DNA of 33,184 nucleotides from Lachnospiraceae bacterium (lineage in GTDB: Bacteria; Bacillota; Clostridia; Lachnospirales; Lachnospiraceae), in the NCBI GenBank assembly GCA_022781925.1, contig JALESO010000070.1, positions 1 through 33,184 on the forward strand, in the 5' to 3' direction. Each line of letters starts with the position of its first letter. Positions within the stretch are counted from its first letter, which is position 1. The notes beneath the pieces are model-generated. The model did not search any database and was not told where the DNA came from. It worked only from the letters and a program-made list of their open reading frames with translations. Shown here in pieces: positions 24,459-32,434 of this stretch. Made by a program: the position numbers and the translations under genes.

Positions 24459-27400
24459 CAGAAGTAAAAAACGTCATGAAACGTCTGATGACATTGCTTT
24501 TAGTATTTGCAATGGTTATTACTTTGGTACCATTAAGTGGTATAGAAGTTAAGGCGGCAACAAGTGGCACTGTAAATGGTTTGGCAGACTCAACGATTGG
24601 ATTGAGCTATTCTGGATCAGCAGAAAATGCATGGAGTGCTAGCGGTGCCACAATAATAGGAACAACGCAGAGTACATCAGGGTCATGTGGAGGAACTGAC
24701 AATTATACATCTACATTGAAAATTAAGAATACAAAATCAGAAGCTGCCGTTTTGTCGTTTAATTACAGTGTTGTTCAAAGCGGTGGTACAATTAAGGTGG
24801 CAGAAAAAGATGTTACTGAAGCAGGTACGTTTGAACGTGAACTTGCTGCGGGCGAAAGTATTGATATTGTGATAAATTCAGGAAGTACAAGTGCGGCAAC
24901 AACGATTACAATGTCAAATGTTACGTTAATATCAAATACAAATGTTACAACAACATTTAATGTTGCGAAAAATGGTTCGTATACTGTTGATGATAAGTCA
25001 ATTACAGAGACTTATAGTAATACCCAAAACTCTTTAATTGGATATCATGTAGTAGCTAAACCGGCCGATGGATATAAATTTATGGGCTGGTATGATGTCG
25101 CAAATGATGAATATGTTTCCACTGAAGTAGATACAACATTAAAATTTGATAAAAATATCACAATTGTTCCAGTATTTGCTGCCAAAGACGCTGCACTTTT
25201 TACAGTTGATGGTAGATTATTTGATGATTTGAATCAAGCTATTACATATGCAGAAATGAATAGTATTAATGAAATAATATTAGCTGATTCCGGAATCATT
25301 AGTGATACATATACAATTCCTCAAGGAATTACATTATTGATTCCGTTCGATGAACGTGGTACTTTATATACAACAACACCGGAATATACTAAAAAAGAGG
25401 AGACACAGAGTGCATATAAAACACTTACAATGAAAAGTGGCTCTTCAATGGTAGTAAACGGAGCTATTAGTGTGGGAGGTAAACATTATACTTCTACTGG
25501 TACACAGGTATGTAAACCAACTGGAGCATATGGTTGCATTAGCATGGAAAAAGACAGTTCCATGATTGTAGAGTCCACAGGTGCCCTGTATGCTTGGGGA
25601 TATATTGTAGGCAATGGTAAGATTAGAGCTAAATCAGGTTCAAATGTATATGAATATTTTCAAGTGACAGATTGGCGTGGTGGTTCTGCAACCTCAGGTA
25701 TGGCAAGCAATAGTCAGAAAGTTTTCCCATTTTCACAGTATTATGTACAAAATATAGAATCTGCAATTACGTTTGAATCAGGTGCGAATGAGTATGCATA
25801 TATATCTGTTACAGCAAGTTCAATAACACAATCAGCAACAATTCCTTTTATTGGTGGAGACGGATTGTTTGCGATGGCAGATGATTGCACTATTACTAAG
25901 ACATATGATTCAACTAAAGATCAAGAAATTTTTGATATAAATGGTGATATTGCGGTAAATAGTATATCGATGAAAGTTGTTGTAAAAGTTGATTCTTCGG
26001 ATTATATTTTACCAATTAATAATAATATCCAATTGAATATTCAGAGTGGAACAGTAACTGTGAATAAAGATATTGCATTGCAACCAGGAGTATCGGTATC
26101 TATTGCGAAAAATGCTACTATGAAAGTTGCTTCAGGAGCATCTTTATATGTTTATGATCAGGATGAATGGAAATCTTCATACGTATATGAATCAAGTAAT
26201 GGAATTCAGCCGGTAAAATTTTCACCATCAGGTGTTGGAAAAAGAACAATATCAGATGCAACTATTGATGTAAATGGTACATTAATTGCATCGGGAGCTA
26301 TTTATACCACTTCCAGCGGTAGTAATATTTATAGTAGTGATGGAACAGGAGTATATGTACAGGATGGAACTTTAGGGACGAATACAGTAACACATCAGGC
26401 TACCCAGAGTGGAAGAACAGTAAGTTATGTAGATATTCCAATCACAGCAGCAAAACTTCATAATGCAGATGAGACTTATTTTGAAACAGCTGGGGTAGAT
26501 GCAGGACGTACTATCGCATATAACGATGGTAAATGGAATATTGTAAAGAATCATTACACTGTAACATGGGTAAACTATGATGGATCTGTTCTGGAGACAG
26601 ATGAGAATGTAGAAGAGGGAACTATCCCGACTTATGATGGTGATACACCGCAGAAAGATGCTGACGATGATTACACCTATACATTTAAAGGCTGGGATCC
26701 GGAAGTATCTGAAGTAACCGGTGATGTTACTTATAAAGCTACTTATGATGAGACACAGATTGTAAAGAAATATACAGTTACCTGGAAAAACTGGGATGGA
26801 TCTGAACTGAAATCTGAAGAAGTAGAAGCAGGTACAATGCCTGTATGGAGTGGTGATGATCCGGTACGTGAAAGTGCAAACGGATATACCTATACATTCA
26901 AAGGCTGGACACCGGAACTGAAAGAAGTAACAGGTGATGTTACTTATACAGCAGAGTTTGATGCTGTAAAGAATCTGTATACCGTTACATGGGTAGATGA
27001 GGACGGAACAGTTCTTGATGTAGATGAAAATGTAGAATATGGCACTGATCCACTTCCATTATACAGTGGAAAACAGCCGGCAAAAGAGGCTGATCATGAC
27101 TATACTTATACATTTGCAGGCTGGACACCGGAAGTTACACCTGTTACAAAAGATGTAACCTATACAGCAACATATACAAAGACACCGATTGTACGTCACA
27201 CAGTAACCTTTGATGCAAATGGTGGTACCGGAAAGATGGATCCACAGGAATTTGTTCAGGGTACAGAAGGTAAATTACATGCAAATGAATTCAGCCGTGA
27301 GAATTACAGCTTTAATGGCTGGAATACAGAAGCAGATGGATCAGGTGCAACATATGCAGATGAAGGTGCAATCATTGATCTGACAGAAGATATCACATTA

Positions 27401-28558
27401 TATGCTCAGTGGAAGATTGAAAACGGTCTGGAGTACGACGGTGATGATATTTACTGGGTACAGAATGGCGAACGTGTCATGGATGCAGGTCTGGTTCAGG
27501 TAAAAGATGCTGATGGACATAATCTGTATTACTACTTTGGAGAAGACGGCAAGGCAGTAAAGAATGTACCGGCAGGCGGTCAGGATTACTGGGTTAGCAA
27601 GACAAATGATTTACTTCCGGAGTGGGGATACTACTTCGATGAGAACGGTGTCATCCTTCATGATGAGCAGTTCCAGAATGGTATCAACAAAGATGCTGCT
27701 GATGGTCAGTTATACTACTATGTAGACGGTATCAAAGTTCACAAAGGTATGTTTGTAGTTGATGGAAATTACTATTATGCAAAGAGTAACGGAGCTCTGA
27801 TCGTTGACAGAAGCTACTATTGCTCCAGAAATAATGGTCTGAAGAGTGAAGGCACTTACAGCTTTGATTCAGAAGGAAAGATGATCATTCCGGATGAGAC
27901 AAAGAATGGTATTGTAGAGGAGAATGGAAGCCTGTATTATTATGTAGACGGAACACTCTCTTATGCAGGTCTGATCCAGATTGATGGAAGCTATTATTAT
28001 GTAAGAAGCAATGGTGAAGTAGTACACGGACGCAGCTATTGGATTACAAAGACAAACGGATTATTACCGGAGCAGAGTTATACATTCGAAGCTGATGGTA
28101 AGATGGCGAATGCAGATACTACAAAAGATGGCATCGTATCCGAGGATGGTACCATGTATTATTATCAGAATGGTGTCAGAACTTATGCAGGTCTGATTGA
28201 ACTGAACGGAGATTACTATTATGTAAAATCTACCGGAGAAGTTGTTCATAACTGCAACTACTGGATTTCAAAAACCAATGGCTTATTACCGGAGCAGAGC
28301 TACACATTTGATGAAGATGGTAAACTGGTTCAGGGAGATAAAACCAAGAATGGTATTGTATCTGAAGACGGCACGATGTATTATTATGTCGATGGGATCA
28401 AGACATATGCAGGATTGATCGAAATTGATGGATCTTACTATTATGTGAAATCCAGCGGTGAAGTAGTACATGGACGTAGCTACTGGATTTCAAAAACCAA
28501 TGGCTTATTGCCAGAGAAGAGCTACACATTTGCAGATGATGGAAAACTGATTAAGTAA
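24455..28558 (+). CDS. Large secreted surface protein with cell-wall-binding repeats
   Basis: A 1367-aa protein. Translation may start at ATG 24455 (ATGA overlap with the previous gene) or at ATG 24476, which gives a cleaner signal peptide (MKRLMTLLLVFAMVITL, cut near VKA-AT). Residues about 35-690 are Ser/Thr/Gly-rich with many short strands and no family I can name; KPADGYKFMGWYD near 203 and long runs alternating Val, Ile and Ser suggest a beta-helix or adhesin fold. Three repeats with YTVTWVNYDGS to YTFKGWDPEV occupy about 698-910. An InlB B-repeat-like unit (VTFDANGGTGKMDPQ to ITLYAQW) spans about 913-988. The rest is the same wall-binding module as in the glycosidase protein, with four 74-76-residue units. 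No enzyme motif is seen. It is probably an adhesin or scaffold on the capsule or wall. Confidence 0.82.
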   Translation: MTEVKNVMKRLMTLLLVFAMVITLVPLSGIEVKAATSGTVNGLADSTIGLSYSGSAENAWSASGATIIGTTQSTSGSCGGTDNYTSTLKIKNTKSEAAVLSFNYSVVQSGGTIKVAEKDVTEAGTFERELAAGESIDIVINSGSTSAATTITMSNVTLISNTNVTTTFNVAKNGSYTVDDKSITETYSNTQNSLIGYHVVAKPADGYKFMGWYDVANDEYVSTEVDTTLKFDKNITIVPVFAAKDAALFTVDGRLFDDLNQAITYAEMNSINEIILADSGIISDTYTIPQGITLLIPFDERGTLYTTTPEYTKKEETQSAYKTLTMKSGSSMVVNGAISVGGKHYTSTGTQVCKPTGAYGCISMEKDSSMIVESTGALYAWGYIVGNGKIRAKSGSNVYEYFQVTDWRGGSATSGMASNSQKVFPFSQYYVQNIESAITFESGANEYAYISVTASSITQSATIPFIGGDGLFAMADDCTITKTYDSTKDQEIFDINGDIAVNSISMKVVVKVDSSDYILPINNNIQLNIQSGTVTVNKDIALQPGVSVSIAKNATMKVASGASLYVYDQDEWKSSYVYESSNGIQPVKFSPSGVGKRTISDATIDVNGTLIASGAIYTTSSGSNIYSSDGTGVYVQDGTLGTNTVTHQATQSGRTVSYVDIPITAAKLHNADETYFETAGVDAGRTIAYNDGKWNIVKNHYTVTWVNYDGSVLETDENVEEGTIPTYDGDTPQKDADDDYTYTFKGWDPEVSEVTGDVTYKATYDETQIVKKYTVTWKNWDGSELKSEEVEAGTMPVWSGDDPVRESANGYTYTFKGWTPELKEVTGDVTYTAEFDAVKNLYTVTWVDEDGTVLDVDENVEYGTDPLPLYSGKQPAKEADHDYTYTFAGWTPEVTPVTKDVTYTATYTKTPIVRHTVTFDANGGTGKMDPQEFVQGTEGKLHANEFSRENYSFNGWNTEADGSGATYADEGAIIDLTEDITLYAQWKIENGLEYDGDDIYWVQNGERVMDAGLVQVKDADGHNLYYYFGEDGKAVKNVPAGGQDYWVSKTNDLLPEWGYYFDENGVILHDEQFQNGINKDAADGQLYYYVDGIKVHKGMFVVDGNYYYAKSNGALIVDRSYYCSRNNGLKSEGTYSFDSEGKMIIPDETKNGIVEENGSLYYYVDGTLSYAGLIQIDGSYYYVRSNGEVVHGRSYWITKTNGLLPEQSYTFEADGKMANADTTKDGIVSEDGTMYYYQNGVRTYAGLIELNGDYYYVKSTGEVVHNCNYWISKTNGLLPEQSYTFDEDGKLVQGDKTKNGIVSEDGTMYYYVDGIKTYAGLIEIDGSYYYVKSSGEVVHGRSYWISKTNGLLPEKSYTFADDGKLIK
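27674..28558 (+). repeat. Four tandem 222-228-bp cell-wall-binding repeats (second surface gene)
   Basis: Units start at 27674, 27902, 28124 and 28346, with periods of 228, 222 and 222 bases. Each follows NGIV-x-EDGTMYYY, YAGLIEI-x-G-x-YYYVKS, GEVVH, YWISKTNGLLPE. They align with the three units of the 1700-aa protein gene. A longer preceding unit (GDDIYWVQNG to YYFDENGVILHD) is also shared. Confidence 0.85.
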
Positions 28559-28622
28559 GAAATATGAATACAAAATAAAATTGCTGTAAATCAGATATCT
28601 GAAATGATGCAGTAAAATAATT

Positions 28623-28697
28623 GCTCTCTTCTGAGTAGATAAGTGAATGAGAAAAGACACTTAATACTTGGAAGAGAGCTTTTTTGTTTGTTTTTTG
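28623..28697 (+). terminator. Terminator or attenuator between surface-protein and FucNAc genes
   Basis: GCTCTCTT (28623-28630) pairs perfectly with AAGAGAGC (28672-28679). Inside it TAAGTG (28640-28645) pairs with CACTTA (28658-28663). A six-T run follows directly (28680-28685), with more T-rich sequence to 28697. It has the form of an intrinsic terminator with a branched or interrupted stem. Since fnlC and fnlB lie downstream without a clear promoter, partial read-through is likely. Confidence 0.75.
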
Positions 28698-28738
28698 TAT
28701 GATTCCGGTGAAAATATGCAGAGAAAAGGAAATTAGAA

Positions 28739-29917
28739 ATGGCAGATTATAATGATATCAAGTGGAAAGAAAATGGAAAATTAAAGCTTTTGATCATCGT
28801 AGGCACAAGACCGGAGATTATTCGGCTGGCAGCTGTTATCAATAAAACGAGAAAATATTTTGATGTGATTCTGGCACATACCGGTCAGAATTATGATTAT
28901 AACTTAAACGGTGTATTTTTCAGGGATCTGAAGCTGGAAGATCCGGAAGTATATCTGAATGCAGTAGGTGCGGATCTCGGCGAGACTTGTGGAAACATCA
29001 TTGCGCAGAGTTACAAGCTGATGGCAGCGATAAAACCGGATGCAGTTCTGGTTCTTGGAGATACAAACTCCTGTCTGTCTGTTATTGGCGCGAAGAGACT
29101 TCATATTCCAATCTTTCACATGGAGGCAGGAAATCGTTGCAAGGATGAATGTTTGCCGGAGGAAACAAATCGTCGGATCGTTGATATTATTTCTGATGTA
29201 AATATGGCTTATTCGGAGCATGCCCGTCGCTATCTGGCAGAATGTGGATTACCAAAAGAGAGAACCTATGTAACCGGATCACCGATGGCAGAAGTGCTTC
29301 ATAATAATCTGGCTGAGATAGAGGCTTCTGATATTCATAAAAAACTTGGGCTGGAAAAGGGCAGATATATTTTGCTTTCCGCACATCGGGAAGAGAACAT
29401 TGATACGGAGAAGAATTTCTTTTCTTTATTCAATGCGATTAATAAGATGGCAGAAAAATATGATATGCCGATTCTGTATTCCTGCCATCCGCGCAGCAGA
29501 AAGCGAATCGAGGCTACCGGTTTTAAACTGGATCCACGAGTGATTCAGCATGAACCGCTGGGCTTTCATGATTATAACTGTCTGCAGATGAATGCGTTTG
29601 CGGTCGTGTCTGATTCGGGTACCTTACCGGAGGAGAGTAGTTTCTTTACATCAGTGGGACATCCTTTTCCTGCTGTATGCATCCGAACTTCTACGGAGCG
29701 ACCGGAGGCACTGGATAAGGCATGTTTTATTTTATCCGGAATTGATGAAAAAGGACTTCTTCAGTCTGTGGACACGGCAGTGGAGATGAATAAAGCCGGA
29801 GATTATGGAATTCCGGTGCCGGACTACATCGAAGAAAATGTAAGTTCCAAAGTGGTAAAAATTATTCAGAGTTATACTGGTGTCGTGAATAAAATGGTCT
29901 GGAGAAAAGAAAGTTAA
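28739..29917 (+). CDS. fnlC: UDP-sugar 2-epimerase (WecB-like; FnlC/CapG/WbjD)
   Basis: Cytoplasmic non-hydrolysing 2-epimerase of the WecB fold. In this context it probably converts UDP-N-acetyl-pneumosamine to UDP-N-acetyl-L-fucosamine, the last step of the pathway. Motifs run in order: IIVGTRPEIIRLAAVI, HTGQNYD, VLGDTNS, HMEAGNRCKDECLPEETNRR (the acidic/basic active-site block), YVTGSPMAEVL, SAHREENID, and SDSGTLPEESSFF with STERPEAL for UDP binding. The length of 392 aa is slightly long, due mainly to the charged N-terminal tail. AAAGGA lies upstream of ATG 28739. ManNAc-forming WecB is the alternative, but the flanking fnlB and the fnlA upstream favour FucNAc. It starts the second part of the split pathway, after the terminator-like hairpin. 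Confidence 0.9.
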   Translation: MADYNDIKWKENGKLKLLIIVGTRPEIIRLAAVINKTRKYFDVILAHTGQNYDYNLNGVFFRDLKLEDPEVYLNAVGADLGETCGNIIAQSYKLMAAIKPDAVLVLGDTNSCLSVIGAKRLHIPIFHMEAGNRCKDECLPEETNRRIVDIISDVNMAYSEHARRYLAECGLPKERTYVTGSPMAEVLHNNLAEIEASDIHKKLGLEKGRYILLSAHREENIDTEKNFFSLFNAINKMAEKYDMPILYSCHPRSRKRIEATGFKLDPRVIQHEPLGFHDYNCLQMNAFAVVSDSGTLPEESSFFTSVGHPFPAVCIRTSTERPEALDKACFILSGIDEKGLLQSVDTAVEMNKAGDYGIPVPDYIEENVSSKVVKIIQSYTGVVNKMVWRKES

Positions 29918-29954
29918 GTATATTGTAGTAGAAAGATGAAATGAGGGGCATGTG

Positions 29955-31151
29955 ATGAATATATTAATAACCGGGGCAAAAGGGATGGTTGGCACGGCCC
30001 TTGTGAATAATCTGAAAAGCATCAGAGATGGAAAAAACCGAACAAGACCCGGGATTCTGGTAGATGAAATTTATGAATATGATGTGGATTCTACATCGGA
30101 GGAGTTGGATTTGTACTGTCAGAACGCAGATTTTGTGTTTCATCTGGCAGGGGTAAACCGTCCTGAAAATTCGGAAGATTTTATGAAGGGAAACTTTGGT
30201 TTTGCATCAGAACTATTGAATACATTAATAAAATATGGAAATAAAGCACCGATTATGGTGTCTTCATCTGTTCAGGCGACACTTGCAGGTCGTTTTGGTA
30301 ATTCAGAATACGGACGCTCCAAACAGGCAGGAGAGGAACTGTTTTTTGCTTATGGCAGGAAAAATGATGTCAAAGTGGCCGTGTATCGTTTCCCAAATCT
30401 GATGGGACATTCCAGACCAAAGTATAATTCCGCGGTTTCTACATTTTGCTGGGCTGTGGCAAATGATGAGGAGTTCACGATCAATGATCGGGATACAGAA
30501 CTGGAACTGCTGTATATTGATGATCTGATAGAAGGGATGTTTGACCTTCTGGAGGGAAAAGAAAAGCATTGTGAATTTGATGGTGTAGAGGCAATTGCGA
30601 ATACAGATGGACGTTATTGTTACGTCCCGGTGACATACAGGGTGACTTTGGGAGAAATCGTAGATTTATTACAGCAGTTTAAGGCACAGCCGATGACACT
30701 TCTGATGCCGAGGATGCCGCAAGGTTCCTTTGCAAAGAAGTTATACAGTTTATATCTGACTTATCTTCCGACCGAGAAGTTCAAATACGGATTGAAGATG
30801 AATGTGGATGATCGAGGCAGTTTTACAGAACTGGTTCATACACAGGACTGTGGACAGTTTTCTATTAATATCAGCAGACCTGGAGTTACAAAGGGACAGC
30901 ACTGGCATAATTCAAAATGGGAGATTTTTATAGTTGTGGCTGGCTACGGTTTGATTCAGGAACGGAATATCAATACCGGCGAAATGGTAGAATTTGAAGT
31001 GAGCGGGGATAAGATCGAAGCTGTTTATATGATTCCGGGATGGACACATAATATTATAAATCTGTCTGAGACGGATAATCTGGTTACTGTAATGACCTGC
31101 AATGAAGTATTTGATCCGAAACATCCGGATACATTTGGAGAATGTGTGTAA
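29955..31151 (+). CDS. fnlB: Bifunctional UDP-sugar reductase/3-epimerase (FnlB/CapF/WbjC)
   Basis: CapF-type enzyme with two parts. The N-terminal NADPH-binding reductase starts MNILITGAKGMVGTALVNN and shows HLAGVNRPEN and SEYGRSKQAGEELF, which supplies the YxxxK pair. The C-terminal cupin (about residues 290-398) has RPGVTKGQHWHNSKWEIF, with metal-binding His at about 316 and 318, and IPGWTHNIINL with a further His. In the CapE-CapF-CapG route the cupin epimerises C3 and the reductase then reduces C4 to give UDP-N-acetyl-pneumosamine. The start is ATG 29955 (GAGGGG six bases upstream); GTG 29952 is too close to that site. The 398-aa length is about 30 aa above S. aureus CapF. It is 37 bases after fnlC. 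Confidence is high. Confidence 0.93.
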   Translation: MNILITGAKGMVGTALVNNLKSIRDGKNRTRPGILVDEIYEYDVDSTSEELDLYCQNADFVFHLAGVNRPENSEDFMKGNFGFASELLNTLIKYGNKAPIMVSSSVQATLAGRFGNSEYGRSKQAGEELFFAYGRKNDVKVAVYRFPNLMGHSRPKYNSAVSTFCWAVANDEEFTINDRDTELELLYIDDLIEGMFDLLEGKEKHCEFDGVEAIANTDGRYCYVPVTYRVTLGEIVDLLQQFKAQPMTLLMPRMPQGSFAKKLYSLYLTYLPTEKFKYGLKMNVDDRGSFTELVHTQDCGQFSINISRPGVTKGQHWHNSKWEIFIVVAGYGLIQERNINTGEMVEFEVSGDKIEAVYMIPGWTHNIINLSETDNLVTVMTCNEVFDPKHPDTFGECV

Positions 31152-31153
31152 TC

Positions 31154-31699
31154 ATGAATTTATATAAGATTTGGACAGTTCATATCAGAATGTGGTCACC
31201 AAGAGAAATATACGTGTTTACAATATTGTTTGCCATAGCTGTGTTATTTTTGATTGGGCGAGTAAAAAAACATAAAATGAATTGGCAGCAGGCTGTTGCT
31301 GGTGGGATTTTATTTTTGTTTCTTGGTCTTGTATATGCGTCTACCGTATTTACGAGAGAAATCATCCCAAGAGATTATAAGCTGATACCATTCTGGTCAT
31401 GGCGGCACATTTTTAAGATAGGTGATCTTGGACTGCTTCAGGAAAATATTCTAAATTGTATGTTACTGTTCCCTATGGGAGTTTTGCTGCCTGTGATTGC
31501 TGGTCACAAAGTAAAGCCAGGCATTGCTTTTGGAATGGGATTGGCTGTTTCAGCATTTATTGAGTGTAGCCAGCTGATCTTTATGCGCGGGACATTTGAA
31601 TGGGACGATATGATTCACAATGCCTTTGGGTGTATGCTCGGGTGCGTTGTGGCCAATATTTTAAAGCGAATTCTGAAAATGGCTGGTAAAAAGCGGTGA
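31154..31699 (+). CDS. VanZ-family membrane protein
   Basis: A 181-aa protein with four to five hydrophobic helices and the VanZ signatures: LIPFWSWRHIF, NILNCMLLFPMGVLLP and the C-terminal FIECSQLIFMRGTFEWDD followed by MIHNAFGCMLG. VanZ itself gives low-level teicoplanin resistance, but most homologues in clostridial capsule and cell-envelope loci have no known job. I use ATG 31154 because GGAG at 31137-31140 would sit 13 bases away; ATG 31142 overlaps the fnlB stop and leaves only one base. It is co-directional with, and directly follows, fnlB. A second, truncated copy of its 3' end lies 300 bases downstream. Confidence 0.85.
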   Translation: MNLYKIWTVHIRMWSPREIYVFTILFAIAVLFLIGRVKKHKMNWQQAVAGGILFLFLGLVYASTVFTREIIPRDYKLIPFWSWRHIFKIGDLGLLQENILNCMLLFPMGVLLPVIAGHKVKPGIAFGMGLAVSAFIECSQLIFMRGTFEWDDMIHNAFGCMLGCVVANILKRILKMAGKKR

Positions 31700-31710
31700 G
31701 GAAAGTAGAA

Positions 31711-31992
31711 ATGAAGATAGCTGATCTGTTAAATTATAAATATATATCGATTCAGAGAGAATCATATTCACAAGTTTTTAGTGAAGAAAAAGAAATGGTG
31801 GAAGAAAACAGATTTTTTCGTCTGGCAGAGTTGAATGTTTTACCGAAAGGGCAGATAAAAAAGGTCGAATTGCTGGATATGGATAAAGACAATTCTGATA
31901 GGTATGACGATATCTTGTTGAATGGGAAATGCGAGAAAAAGATTTTAATTACTATGAAAAATGGTGAAAAAATCGAATTGGGGATAGCATAG
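31711..31992 (+). CDS. Small hypothetical protein (93 aa)
   Basis: The start ATG 31711 has GAGGAAAG eight bases upstream, overlapping the VanZ stop; the in-frame GTG at 31696 is less likely. The protein is charged and soluble, with no membrane helix or signal peptide, and ends in an ITMKNGEKIELGIA beta hairpin. I recognise no family. It lies between an intact VanZ gene and a remnant of a second one and ends one base before that remnant, so it may have arrived with, or been exposed by, a recombination event. It may be translated with VanZ. Confidence 0.55.
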   Translation: MKIADLLNYKYISIQRESYSQVFSEEKEMVEENRFFRLAELNVLPKGQIKKVELLDMDKDNSDRYDDILLNGKCEKKILITMKNGEKIELGIA

Positions 31993-32093
31993 GACTGTTT
32001 GAATGGGACGATATGATTCATAACTCGATTGGATGTGTGTTGGGGTGTATTTTAGCAAATTTTATTTTCAAGAGAAAACGTGGATCGCTTTGA
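31993..32093 (+). pseudogene. C-terminal remnant of a second VanZ gene
   Basis: Read in the frame of TTT at 31998, the DNA encodes FEWDDMIHNSIGCVLGCILA and then a basic end (KRKRGSL) before TGA at 32091-32093. This matches the last part of the intact VanZ (FEWDDMIHNAFGCMLGCVVA). The rest of the gene is missing; upstream DNA encodes the 93-aa ORF instead. Identity is strong at the DNA level only over the first 30 bases, so the copy is diverged rather than a recent duplication. Confidence 0.8.
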
Positions 32094-32107
32094 GGCGGTC
32101 CTCTTTT
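32082..32107 (+). terminator. Terminator at the end of the VanZ block
   Basis: GGATCGC (32082-32088) pairs with GCGGTCC (32095-32101), with one G-T pair and a six-base loop holding the TGA of the VanZ remnant. TCTTTT follows. It is a short but plausible intrinsic terminator and probably the end of the polysaccharide transcription unit. Confidence 0.6.
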
Positions 32108-32150
32108 ATTAGTACAACCTATAAAAATAATTAAAAAGTGATAAAATATA

Positions 32151-32179
32151 TTGACATAGTTGGCTGTCAATGTTACATT
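32151..32179 (+). promoter_or_regulatory. Possible promoter with inverted repeat before Rpn remnant
   Basis: TTGACA (32151-32156) and TACATT (32174-32179) are 17 bases apart. TTGACA also forms an inverted repeat with TGTCAA (32165-32170) across eight bases. The 32094-32434 interval otherwise has no gene I can support; a frame open from 32279 has no ribosome site and no recognisable family before 32435. Confidence 0.35.
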
Positions 32180-32434
32180 CTATATAAGCATTAGTATTCT
32201 AAAAATTCTAATTAAGGCGAGGGCCAATCTTTATTTCTAATATGATGATCGACAGAATTTCTTAATGCTTGGATTTCAATGATTACTAAAATTAAAAACA
32301 GGCAAAAGGAATCGGGCAGAAGAAGTTTTGCAGAAACTGTAAGTGTTTTTGTGTGTACATATGCGTATAGCGAAGTGGTATGTGAAATCGGCTGTTATGT
32401 TCTTTTTGCCTGGAAAAAGCGAGGAGGACAATGG

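Noticed and set aside
23102-28558. Regularly spaced repeats considered as a CRISPR array
   Set aside because: Units are 222-228 bp, in frame and fully coding for aromatic wall-binding repeats.
23102-28558. Calling the repeats true choline-binding repeats
   Set aside because: They have YYY and Gly-turn patterns but not the strict GW...WYY choline-box spacing, so the ligand is left open.
24455-28558. Sortase anchoring of the two giant surface proteins
   Set aside because: Neither ends with an LPxTG- or SPxTG-type motif, hydrophobic stretch and basic tail; both end directly after a wall-binding repeat.
28559-28738. T-box leader before fnlC
   Set aside because: No T-box core sequence (the TGGNACCGCG type) and no amino-acid-related gene downstream; only a terminator-like hairpin is present.
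32279-32434. N-terminal extension of the Rpn ORF from ATG 32279
   Set aside because: It lacks a ribosome site and family similarity; GAGGAGG at 32421-32427 clearly selects ATG 32435.
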